Assembly: GCA_934667475.1 (NCBI GenBank)
Contig: CAKUMB010000008.1
Span: 1-64,000, forward strand
DNA length: 64,000 bases
Reading direction: 5' to 3'
DNA from: an uncultured Muribaculaceae bacterium
GTDB taxonomy: Bacteria > Bacteroidota > Bacteroidia > Bacteroidales > Muribaculaceae
Part shown: positions 8,640 to 15,738 of the stretch, piece after piece
Layout of the letters: every line of letters starts with the position of its first letter
Numbering within the stretch: the first letter of the stretch is position 1
Translations under genes and position numbers: made by a program
The notes under the pieces: model-generated
Told to the model about the DNA's origin: nothing
Seen by the model: only the letters and a program-made list of their open reading frames with translations
Databases searched by the model: none

Positions 8640-8839
8640 ATGGCGGTTATGGGTGGTTTTAGGGTGGAATTGCGGTTTTTCGGGCAGTTTATACGGCTTT
8701 TTCTCAAAATTTTGCTAATTTTGCGCACGCATAATATCTGGAAAAGTGCCCAACGAAAAGGGAGGATTTGTTAGACCATGTGAAGCGCGTTAAATGGCGG
8801 ATTGGATTGGGGAAGGTGCAAGAGAAAATCAAGAAAAAA

Positions 8840-8939
8840 TCTGTGATTATCTGTGCAATCTGTGGGAGATAAAGTCTTCTGCACGGCTGCCTGTTGTGGC
8901 TGCTTTAGGGCTCCCACAGATTGCACAGATAATCACAGA
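8840..8939. repeat. 29 bp perfect inverted repeat
   Basis: Bases 8840-8868 (TCTGTGATTATCTGTGCAAT...) and 8911-8939 are exact reverse complements over 29 bp, separated by 42 bp. The arms are themselves built of CACAGAT-like units (right arm: CACAGATTGCACAGATAATC), the same vocabulary that opens the two dispersed repeats at 3825 and 10944. It lies between the recombinase stop and the methyltransferase leader and could act as a terminator, although no T-run follows on the minus strand. Confidence 0.8.
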
Positions 8940-8990
8940 CACTTCCATTTAATTGTGTGCTTTTGCCTAAGGCATGTTTTTTGGGGGGGC

Positions 8991-9629
8991 TTAATCAATT
9001 TGTCGCTGAGTCAAAGGGTTGATGGGGCGCGGAGGGAAGGCGGCCAGGTAGCGGGCCAGGGTGCCGCGGCTCACGCCGCACTGCCGCGCTATGGCGCTCA
9101 TGGGCTGGCGTTGAGCCAGGCAGCTGGCTATGAGGGCGCGGTGGGCATGGAGCTTGTATTTGTGCGGGGCGCTGCGGCTGCCGCGCGGCCGGCCCAGTGT
9201 GACCCCCTCGGCCTTGCGCCGCGCCAGAGCCTCGCGCGTGCGCTGACTGATGAGGTTGCGCTCAATCTCGGCCGAGAGGGCGAAGGCGAAAGCCAGCACC
9301 TTGCTTTGGATGTCGTCGCCCAGGCGGTAGTTGTCCTTGATGGTCCACACGCGGCACTCGCGCGCCATGCACAAGTTCAGAATCTCCATTATCATAAACA
9401 AGTTGCGCCCAAGGCGCGACAGTTCGGCGCAAACGATGAGGTCGCCGCGCCCCACCCTGTTGAGCAGTTTGCCCAGTTCACGCTTTGAGTAGGCGCGCGT
9501 GCCGCTAATGGTCTCCTCAATCCAGCCGTCCACTGCCAGCCCATGGGTGCGGCAGAACCGGGCAATTTCGAGACGCTGGTTTTCCACCGTCTGCTTGTCG
9601 CAGCTCACGCGAATGTATCCGTAAATCAT
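8991..9629 (-). CDS. serine recombinase (resolvase/invertase family)
   Basis: The 212-residue protein begins MIYGYIRVS, with Ser9 as the expected nucleophile, and has CAELSRLGRNLF and the conserved EIERNLISQRTREAL helix of small serine recombinases. The C-terminal ~45 residues form a DNA-binding helix-turn-helix (PMSAIARQCGVSRGTLARYL). Members resolve or invert short DNA segments, and in Bacteroidales many control phase variation. Its own target is not evident; no promoter flanked by matching short inverted sites was found nearby. The ATG at 9629 is chosen over an upstream in-frame start at 9719 because the family begins at MIYGYIR. It may also be a remnant of the element that brought in the restriction genes. 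Confidence 0.9.
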   Translation of the reverse strand: MIYGYIRVSCDKQTVENQRLEIARFCRTHGLAVDGWIEETISGTRAYSKRELGKLLNRVGRGDLIVCAELSRLGRNLFMIMEILNLCMARECRVWTIKDNYRLGDDIQSKVLAFAFALSAEIERNLISQRTREALARRKAEGVTLGRPRGSRSAPHKYKLHAHRALIASCLAQRQPMSAIARQCGVSRGTLARYLAAFPPRPINPLTQRQID

Positions 9630-9684
9630 AGTTTTTTCATGTAAAGAAAAGGCTTTTGCAGCAATAAGCGCCGCCAGGCGGCAC

Positions 9685-9717
9685 AAAAAAGCTCCCGCGG
9701 GCTGCTGCCCGGGGAGC
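9685..9717 (-). terminator. intrinsic terminator of the secreted-protein gene
   Basis: On the minus strand GCTCCCCGGGC, loop, GCCCGCGGGAGC is followed by TTTTTT. One mismatch interrupts the stem. It lies 42 nt after the stop of the gene at 9759 and separates it from the recombinase. Confidence 0.8.
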
Positions 9718-9758
9718 AATATGCTTTAGCGATATAATAATGGTGACGTGGCTGTGGA

Positions 9759-10703
9759 CTACTTCAGCTCCACACCCATCACGTTATACTTCTTGTCGCC
9801 TACGATGATTAACACCTGGCCGTTTTCAATCACCTTGCGGGGCTTCACTTCCTTGCTGGTGGCGATGTTCTCGACCACAGTAGAGGTGAGTGTGGTCACC
9901 TTGATGTTGTCAAGGATTACGCGGTTAACCTTGATGTTGACTCCGTGCTCGGTGTCAGTGGCTGCGGGCATGTCGGCCGAAGTGTAGTCGGTGGTCTTAG
10001 TGCCAAAGCTGGGGATAACCGACATGAAAGCCACCTGAGTCTCGGCAGTGGCGCCCTTGATTACGAGTTCGTTTTTAGTGCCCTCGAAGCCCCATGCGGC
10101 TGTGGTGTCCATGGTGATAAACGCGTTGGTGGGAATTTCGATGACCGCAGCGTTGAGGGTGATGTCGTTGCCGCCGGCGTCGCGGTAGGCCACTTCCTTG
10201 GTCTTGGTCACGCCCTCAAACTGGCCGGGACCGAGCAGCGCCACGCAGTAGTACTGATAGTCGTGCACGAGGCCCGACTTGTAGCTGCCGTCTGCATTGA
10301 GGTTTTGTTTGGAGGTGTAGCCAATGCCCTGCCACGAGAGCTTGACATCGGTGGGAGTGGTGAGCGAGGCGAACTTTGGCGACAGCAGGTCGCCGCCGTA
10401 GCCGGTCTTGGAGATGCGCACGTAGCCCTGGCAGGCATACAAGTAGGTGGTGCGCGACGACCAGCCGTTGAGGTCTTCTACGTTGTCGTCGTTGATTATG
10501 CCGTTGTAGTTGGGCTGATAACTAACGCCCTCGGCATCGGTGCCGGTCCAGGGGTTCTTGCCATACTTGTGCACGCTGCCGGCCATGGCATCGAGCTTGT
10601 CGAAGTTTTCTTGCAGCACCACAGTCTCCTGTGCCTGCATGCCGATGAACGAACTTGCTGCCACAAGAGCAGCCACAAAAAGTTTAGAGTAATTTTTTTT
10701 CAT
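9759..10703 (-). CDS. secreted protein of unknown function with C-terminal sorting-like tail
   Basis: The 314-residue protein has a signal peptide (MKKNYSKLFVAALVAASS..., cleavage near AQA at residue 25) and a beta-rich body beginning VVLQENFDKLDAM, of the kind seen in Bacteroidetes lectin-like or choice-of-anchor surface proteins. It ends in GQVLIIVGDKKYNVMGVELK, a short tail that resembles those at the end of many secreted Bacteroidales proteins and may act in export or attachment. I recognise no catalytic motif. It has its own promoter and terminator, so it is a single-gene unit. Confidence 0.7.
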   Translation of the reverse strand: MKKNYSKLFVAALVAASSFIGMQAQETVVLQENFDKLDAMAGSVHKYGKNPWTGTDAEGVSYQPNYNGIINDDNVEDLNGWSSRTTYLYACQGYVRISKTGYGGDLLSPKFASLTTPTDVKLSWQGIGYTSKQNLNADGSYKSGLVHDYQYYCVALLGPGQFEGVTKTKEVAYRDAGGNDITLNAAVIEIPTNAFITMDTTAAWGFEGTKNELVIKGATAETQVAFMSVIPSFGTKTTDYTSADMPAATDTEHGVNIKVNRVILDNIKVTTLTSTVVENIATSKEVKPRKVIENGQVLIIVGDKKYNVMGVELK

Positions 10704-10738
10704 TTGGGTTGTTGTTTAAAGTGTTTGTTAATTTTCCC

Positions 10739-10746
10739 CAAAGTTA
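10739..10746 (-). promoter_or_regulatory. -7 promoter box of the secreted-protein gene
   Basis: On the minus strand TAACTTTG fits TAnnTTTG, and GTTG lies 20 nt upstream at the -33 position. The box is 36 nt before the ATG at 10703. Confidence 0.65.
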
Positions 10747-10943
10747 CACTATTTTTCAATAAATGGCAACATCGCGGCCTGATATTCACAGCATTGTTAC
10801 CAAAAAACACTAAACGCCGCTACACTTTTGCGTAACGCCGCGGAGGCTGCGGGCTTAAGTCGCCGACATTGCCGTGAAAGAGCCGGGGCGCACCGCCGCT
10901 TTCATACATGCCACTCTGCAGCACTCTTTTGCTCATTCAGTCG

Positions 10944-11085
10944 CCCACAGATATCACAAATTCACACAGGCGGTCCTCTTTCGGCAGACAGGCACATAAT
11001 TGGCTGACAGGAATTTAGACGATAAGGACATAAAGACACATGGTCGTTGGCTGGAATTTAGACGATAAAGACACAAAGATATATT
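10944..11085 (+). repeat. dispersed intergenic repeat, copy B with a partial tandem copy
   Basis: Bases 10944-11040 match copy A at 3825-3919. A partial second unit follows at 11047-11085 (TTGGCTGGAATTTAGACGAT..., as in TTGGCTGACAGGAATTTAGA at 11000). Bases 11120-11137 (CTTTATGTCTTTATCGTC) are the inverted form of GACGATAAAGACA(T/C)AAAG. The rest of 10747-11200 contains no convincing gene. Confidence 0.7.
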
Positions 11086-11212
11086 TATTCGGCCACTTTT
11101 GTCTAATGTCTTAAATCTGCTTTATGTCTTTATCGTCGATATTCATCTTTGCCGCCTAAATACGCAATTAAGCCGCTGACTTCGGCATTAAACTTTATGG
11201 GCAGAAAGCAAA

Positions 11213-11245
11213 GCGGCACCGCACTGTGAATTTGTGCGGTGCCGC
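11213..11245 (-). terminator. intrinsic terminator of the ribosomal operon
   Basis: A perfect 12 bp stem (GCGGCACCGCAC with GTGCGGTGCCGC) with a 9 nt loop is followed on the minus strand by TTTGCTTTCT. It lies 70 nt after the rplQ stop codon. Confidence 0.8.
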
Positions 11246-11314
11246 GTTTGGCTATCAGTGAAATGCCTCCTCTCTCTGCAAGGGGGCACGGCTGTTGCTT
11301 AGTTTAGAAGTGGC

Positions 11315-11809
11315 TTACTCAGCCTTGGCCTCTTCGGCTGCAGGAGCCTCGGCTGCTGTGGGAGCGGCGGCCTCGGCCTTCTTGGCGCCTGAGCGGCGGC
11401 TGCGGCGTGTGGTCTTCTTCTTGCCCTCTTCCTTGGCAGCGAGCATAGCCTCGTTGTAGTCAACCAGCTCGATGAAGCAAGTCTTGGCGTTGTCGCCGAG
11501 GCGGTTGCCGAGCTTGAGGATGCGGGTGTAGCCACCGGGACGGTCGGCAATCTTCTTCGAGATGTTCTGGAAGAGCTCAGTCACGGCCTCTTTGCTCTGC
11601 AGGTAGCTGAACACGAGGCGGCGCGATGCGGTGTCGTCCTTCTTGGCGCGGTTGATAAGCGGCTCGGCATACACGCGCAGAGCCTTAGCCTTGGCCAGTG
11701 TGGTGAAGATTCTCTTGTGGAGAATCAGCGATGTGGTCATATTTGACAAGAGAGCGTCGCGGTGTGCCTTCTTGCGGCTTAAGTGGTTGAATTTTTTATT
11801 ATGTCTCAT
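11315..11809 (-). CDS. rplQ: 50S ribosomal protein L17
   Basis: The 164-residue protein has the L17 core (HLSRKKAHRDALLSNMTTSLI, RPGGYTRILKLGNRLGD) and a lysine-, alanine- and glutamate-rich tail of about 45 residues that the E. coli protein (127 aa) lacks but Bacteroidetes proteins commonly have. It is the last gene of the long operon, 7 nt after rpoA, with the terminator downstream. Confidence 0.97.
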   Translation of the reverse strand: MRHNKKFNHLSRKKAHRDALLSNMTTSLILHKRIFTTLAKAKALRVYAEPLINRAKKDDTASRRLVFSYLQSKEAVTELFQNISKKIADRPGGYTRILKLGNRLGDNAKTCFIELVDYNEAMLAAKEEGKKKTTRRSRRSGAKKAEAAAPTAAEAPAAEEAKAE

Positions 11810-11816
11810 CGTTTAA

Positions 11817-12809
11817 TTACTCTTTATCTAGTTTATACTTTGAAATATCCATGCCAAAGTGCAGTCCAAGACTGGTGAGGAGCTCCTCAAGCTCTGAGAG
11901 CGACTTTTTGCCGAAGTTGCGGAACTTGAGCAGGTCGGTCTTGTTGAACTTTACGAGGTCGCCAAGAGTCTCGACTTCTGCCGACTTGAGGCAGTTGAGG
12001 GCGCGGACCGAGAGGTCCATGTCCACGAGTTTGGTCTTGAGCTGCTGGCGCATGTGGAGCACTTCTTCGTCAAACTCCTCGTTGCCCTTGCCCTCGCTCT
12101 CGTCGACGGCGATTTTGTCGTCGCTGAACAGGGCGAAGTGCTGAATGAGGATTCTGGCGGCGTCTTTAAGGGCGTCCTTTGGAAGTATAGAGCCGTCGGT
12201 GGTAATTTCAAGAACAAGTTTCTCGTAGTCAGTCTTTTGTTCTACGCGGTAGTTTTCAACTGCATACTTCACATTCACAATGGGAGTGTAGATGGAGTCG
12301 ATGGCGATCACGTCGATGGGGTCGTTCTCGTTGCGGTTCTCATCTGCGGGCACATAGCCGCGTCCCTTGTTGATGGTGATATCCAGCTGGAAGCTGGCAT
12401 CGGGGTCAAGGTGGCAGATTACGAGCTCGGGGTTGAGCACTTCGAATCCGCTGAGCGCCTTGCTGATGTCGCCAGCCTTAAACACATCCTGGCCCGAAAC
12501 CTTGATAGAAGCCTTTTCAGATTCGGTTTCTTCGGTCACACGCTTCAGGCGCACCTTTTTGAGGTTGAGGATGACGTTGGTCACGTCTTCCTTAACGCCT
12601 GGAATGGTGGCAAACTCATGCTTCACACCGTCGATGCGGATATTGCAAATCGCATAGCCCTCGAGAGACGACAGGAGGATGCGTCGCAGAGCGTTGCCGA
12701 TTGTGACACCGTAGCCGGGCTCCAGGGGGCGGAACTCGAACTTGCCGAAGGTGTTATCGGACTCCAACATTAAAACTTTATCTGGTTTCTGAAATGCTAA
12801 AATAGCCAT
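11817..12809 (-). CDS. rpoA: RNA polymerase alpha subunit
   Basis: The 330-residue subunit shows the assembly domain (FGKFEFRPLEPGYGVTIGNA, LRRILLSSLEGYA) and the C-terminal domain that binds UP elements and activators (LNCLKSAEVETLGDLV, KFRNFGKKSLSELEE). It nucleates polymerase assembly as a dimer. It lies 11 nt after rpsD and 7 nt before rplQ, the usual alpha-operon order. Confidence 0.98.
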   Translation of the reverse strand: MAILAFQKPDKVLMLESDNTFGKFEFRPLEPGYGVTIGNALRRILLSSLEGYAICNIRIDGVKHEFATIPGVKEDVTNVILNLKKVRLKRVTEETESEKASIKVSGQDVFKAGDISKALSGFEVLNPELVICHLDPDASFQLDITINKGRGYVPADENRNENDPIDVIAIDSIYTPIVNVKYAVENYRVEQKTDYEKLVLEITTDGSILPKDALKDAARILIQHFALFSDDKIAVDESEGKGNEEFDEEVLHMRQQLKTKLVDMDLSVRALNCLKSAEVETLGDLVKFNKTDLLKFRNFGKKSLSELEELLTSLGLHFGMDISKYKLDKE

Positions 12810-12820
12810 GGACGTTAAAT

Positions 12821-13429
12821 TTACTGTTTAGAATATAACTCGACGATTAACTGTTCCTTGATGTTTTCAGGAATCTCATCACGCTGGGGCAGGTTTATCA
12901 TCTTGCCGCCCTTGAGGCTCTCGTCCCACTCAATCCATGGATACTTGCTGTGGTTGAAGCCGGCGAGTGAGTCTTGAATCACTTCGAGCGACTTCGACTT
13001 CTCGCGAACTGCCACGAGCTCGCCGGGAGTGACAGAGTATGAGGGAATGTTGACCACTTTGCCGTTGACGGTGATGTGGCGGTGCAGCACGAGCTGGCGT
13101 GCGGCTGCGCGTGTGGGCGCGATGCCCAGGCGGTAGACCACGTTGTCGAGGCGCTTCTCGAGGAGCTGCAGGAGCACTTCGCCCTTCACACCCTTGATAG
13201 AAGAAGCCTTCTTGAAGAGGTTGCGGAACTGGCGCTCGAGCACGCCGTAGGTGTACTTAGCCTTTTGTTTTTCGCGAAGCTGAGTGCCGTACTCTGAGAG
13301 TTTGCGTCTCTTGTTGGCGCCGTGCTGGCCCGGTGCGTAGTTCTTCTTAGCAAGAACTTTGTCTTCACCGAAGATAGGTTCGCCCAGTTTGCGGGCAATT
13401 TTTGATTTTGGACCTGTATATCTAGCCAT
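12821..13429 (-). CDS. rpsD: 30S ribosomal protein S4
   Basis: The 202-residue protein has the S4 core and S4 RNA-binding domain (RLDNVVYRLGIAPTRAAARQ, VLHRHITVNGKVV). It lacks the zinc cysteines found near the N-terminus of some S4 proteins. S4 starts 30S assembly on the 5' domain of 16S rRNA and in E. coli represses its own operon. The 249 nt gap before it is by far the largest inside this part of the operon. Confidence 0.98.
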   Translation of the reverse strand: MARYTGPKSKIARKLGEPIFGEDKVLAKKNYAPGQHGANKRRKLSEYGTQLREKQKAKYTYGVLERQFRNLFKKASSIKGVKGEVLLQLLEKRLDNVVYRLGIAPTRAAARQLVLHRHITVNGKVVNIPSYSVTPGELVAVREKSKSLEVIQDSLAGFNHSKYPWIEWDESLKGGKMINLPQRDEIPENIKEQLIVELYSKQ

Positions 13430-13678
13430 CTTTTGTTTTTAATAATTAAAGTTGTGTGTGCTGAATCGCTTCAGTGCAGCCGCGATTGCAGAGAGGTTGT
13501 TGAAAAATGCAATCTATTCACTGACAGAGATTCGCGAAAAAGTGTTTTGAATAAAAATGATTTTTTCGTTGTGTGGAAAAACCGTTTTTGTTGTAGTTAA
13601 GAGAATTAAGCCGCTGCCGCTGGCCTGGCTCCCGGCTGGCCGGGGGCCGGCAGTGTGCAGCTGTGCATGGCTTGCGCC
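13430..13678 (-). promoter_or_regulatory. long structured spacer between rpsK and rpsD
   Basis: On the minus strand the rpsK end is followed by a GC-rich stretch with self-complementary parts (CCCGGCCAGCCGGG, and GCCGG/CCGGC repeats), then about 150 nt of AT-rich sequence up to rpsD. No minus-strand TAnnTTTG box was found in it. A leader for S4 control or an RNA processing or attenuation site is possible; this is inference. Confidence 0.4.
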
Positions 13679-14068
13679 TTACACTCTTCTTCTCTTGGGA
13701 GGACGGCATCCGTTGTGGGGCAGCGGAGTGACGTCGATGATCTCGGTTACAGCGATGCCGGCACCGTGGATGGTGCGGATTGCGCTCTCACGGCCGTTGC
13801 CGGGACCCTTCACGTAGGCTTTCACCTTGCGCAGGCCAAGGTCGTAAGCGACTTTGGCGCAATCCTCGGCAGCCATCTGGGCGGCATAGGGGGTGTTCTT
13901 TTTAGAACCGCGGAAACCCATCTTGCCGGCCGACGACCATGAAATAACCTGTCCCTCGCCGTTGGTGAGGCACACAATGATGTTGTTGAAAGAAGAATGT
14001 ACGTGGAGCTGACCCATTCCGTCAACCTTAACAACTCTCTTCTTAGCTGCGACTGTCTTTTTTGCCAT
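13679..14068 (-). CDS. rpsK: 30S ribosomal protein S11
   Basis: The 129-residue protein carries the S11 signature (GMGQLHVHSSFNNIIVCLTN, AAQMAAEDCAKVA, GPGNGRESAIRTI and the basic end GCRPPKRRRV). It binds the 16S platform near the E site. It follows rpsM by 12 nt. Confidence 0.98.
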   Translation of the reverse strand: MAKKTVAAKKRVVKVDGMGQLHVHSSFNNIIVCLTNGEGQVISWSSAGKMGFRGSKKNTPYAAQMAAEDCAKVAYDLGLRKVKAYVKGPGNGRESAIRTIHGAGIAVTEIIDVTPLPHNGCRPPKRRRV

Positions 14069-14080
14069 ACTTTAATATCG

Positions 14081-14461
14081 TTATTTAGTAGCTTTCTTCT
14101 TGTTTGCGACTGTTTTCTTGCGTCCTTTGCGTGTGCGGGCGTTGTTCTTGGTGCTCTGGCCGCGCACGGGCAGGCCGTTGCGGTGGCGGATGCCACGGTA
14201 GCAACCGATGTCCATGAGGCGCTTGATGTTCATTTGCACTTCGCTACGCAGGTCACCCTCGACCTTGTAGTTATCGCCGATGACCTCACGCACTTTGGCT
14301 GCTTCGGCATCGGTCCAGTCTTTAACCTTGGTGTCGAGGTCAACACCGGCCTTAGAAAGAATGGTGGCGGCTGCGCTGCGGCCTATACCATAGATATAGG
14401 TGAGTGCAATTGCGCCTCGTTTGTTTTGGGGTAAATCTACTCCGACAATTCTAACTGCCAT
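14081..14461 (-). CDS. rpsM: 30S ribosomal protein S13
   Basis: The 126-residue protein matches S13 (RIVGVDLPQNKRGAIALTYI, YGIGRSAAATIL, RHRNGLPVRGQSTKNNARTR). It sits in the 30S head and contacts the P-site tRNA through its basic tail. It lies 37 nt after rpmJ. Confidence 0.98.
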   Translation of the reverse strand: MAVRIVGVDLPQNKRGAIALTYIYGIGRSAAATILSKAGVDLDTKVKDWTDAEAAKVREVIGDNYKVEGDLRSEVQMNIKRLMDIGCYRGIRHRNGLPVRGQSTKNNARTRKGRKKTVANKKKATK

Positions 14462-14498
14462 ATATAAAATCTAATTTTTTCTGCAAAATTAATAAAAA

Positions 14499-14615
14499 TT
14501 ATCCTTGACGTTGCTTAAACTTAGGATTTTTCTTGTTTATCACGTATAAACGTCCCTTGCGGCGCACGATTTTGCACTCGGGGGTGCGTTTTTTGATTGA
14601 AGCTCTGACTTTCAT
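14499..14615 (-). CDS. rpmJ: 50S ribosomal protein L36
   Basis: A 38-residue protein begins MKVRASIKKRTPECKIVRRK and ends NPKFKQRQG. It has a single cysteine, so it is the zinc-free form without the CxxC...C...H ribbon. It lies between infA and rpsM, 19 nt after infA, which is the expected place. Confidence 0.96.
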   Translation of the reverse strand: MKVRASIKKRTPECKIVRRKGRLYVINKKNPKFKQRQG

Positions 14616-14634
14616 ATTCTTTTAGTTCTTTGAT

Positions 14635-14853
14635 TTATTTGTATCGAAAAGCAATTCTTCCTTTTGACAAATCGTAGGGCGACATTTCAACCTTCACTTT
14701 GTCGCCGGGCAGAATCTTGATGTAGTGCATGCGCATCTTACCGCTGATGTGTGCGGTGATCTGATGGCCGTTCTCAAGCTCCACGCGGAACATTGCGTTT
14801 GACAGTGCCTCTATGATTGTGCCGTCTTGCTCTATTGCGGTTTGTTTTGACAT
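14635..14853 (-). CDS. infA: translation initiation factor IF-1
   Basis: The 72-residue protein is a single S1/OB fold (EQDGTIIEALSNAMFRVELE, GHQITAHISGKMRMHYIKIL, GDKVKVEMSPYDLSKGRI). IF-1 occupies the A site during initiation. It is located between map and rpmJ, 59 nt after map. Confidence 0.98.
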   Translation of the reverse strand: MSKQTAIEQDGTIIEALSNAMFRVELENGHQITAHISGKMRMHYIKILPGDKVKVEMSPYDLSKGRIAFRYK

Positions 14854-14912
14854 AAACTGTGGTTGTGTTTGTTTTGAGAGTTGTTTGTTTCCTGATTAAA
14901 TTGCCGCGGGGC

Positions 14913-15698
14913 TCAAATGAAGCGGTCGCCAAGCACCTCCTGGATGTATTTGAACGATGACAGGATGTCGGGCTTGCCGTGGTGTATGGCTATCGAGTGC
15001 TCGAAGTGTGCCGATGGCTTGCGGTCCTTGGTGCGGGTCGTCCAGCCGTCGCGCTCTATCACTATGTTCTTGCTGCCCATGTTGATCATGGGCTCGATGG
15101 CTATGCACATGCCGTCTTTGATGAGTGCTCCGGTGCCGCGGCGGCCGTAGTTTGGCACGTCGGGGTCTTCATGGAGCTTGCGCCCCACCCCGTGGCCGCA
15201 CATTTCGCGCACCACGCTGTAGCCGCGCTTCTCGCAGTAGTCCTGCACCGTGTGGCCTATGTCGCCGATGCGGTTGCCGGGCACGGCCTTCTTGATGCCC
15301 TCATAGAGGCTCTCCTTGGTGGTTTTGAGCAGGCGCTTCACTTCGTCGCTCACGTTGCCCACGCAGAAGGTGTAGCATGAGTCGCCGTTGAAGCCTGCCT
15401 TGGTCACCGCGCCGCAGTCGATCGACACTATGTCGCCGTCTTCGAGGGCGTAGTTCGATGGGATGCCGTGCACCACTGTCTCGTTGACCGAGATGCACAG
15501 TGTGGCGGGGAAGCCGTAGAGGCCGAGGAAGCCGGGCTCGCAGCCCTGCGAGCGGATGTACTCTTCAGCAATTTGATCGAGACGCCGTGTAGTGATCCCC
15601 GGGGCCACCCACTTGGCCATTTCGCCAAGTGTGCGCGCCACCACGAGATCAGCTTCACGGAGAAGCTCTATTTCTTCATCTGTCTTCAGATAAATCAT
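14913..15698 (-). CDS. map: type I methionine aminopeptidase
   Basis: The 261-residue enzyme removes N-terminal methionine from new proteins. The five metal ligands are visible: Asp in VSIDCG, Asp in GFNGDSC, His in MCGHGVGR, Glu in AIEPM and Glu in AHFEHS. No N-terminal zinc extension is present. It follows secY by 40 nt and precedes infA, as in many operons of this type. Confidence 0.97.
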   Translation of the reverse strand: MIYLKTDEEIELLREADLVVARTLGEMAKWVAPGITTRRLDQIAEEYIRSQGCEPGFLGLYGFPATLCISVNETVVHGIPSNYALEDGDIVSIDCGAVTKAGFNGDSCYTFCVGNVSDEVKRLLKTTKESLYEGIKKAVPGNRIGDIGHTVQDYCEKRGYSVVREMCGHGVGRKLHEDPDVPNYGRRGTGALIKDGMCIAIEPMINMGSKNIVIERDGWTTRTKDRKPSAHFEHSIAIHHGKPDILSSFKYIQEVLGDRFI

Positions 15699-15738
15699 TA
15701 TAGCTTTTGTATACTCCTTATAGTTTAGTCAGTTTGTT

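Noticed and set aside
8579..8728. N-terminal extension of the methyltransferase by 50 codons
   Set aside because: It crosses a hairpin, has no similarity to the C5 family, and the family begins close to the FIDLFAGIGG motif that follows the ATG at 8578.
8797..8889. Possible 30-codon plus-strand peptide from a GTG near the inverted repeat
   Set aside because: It is short, basic, has no ATG and no helix-turn-helix wording, so there is no support for a control protein.
8853..9488. Plus-strand frame over the recombinase
   Set aside because: It is antisense to a well-supported serine recombinase and starts inside the inverted repeat.
9630..9719. Longer start for the recombinase
   Set aside because: The extra 30 residues overlap the terminator of the previous gene, and the family begins with the MIYGYIRVS motif.
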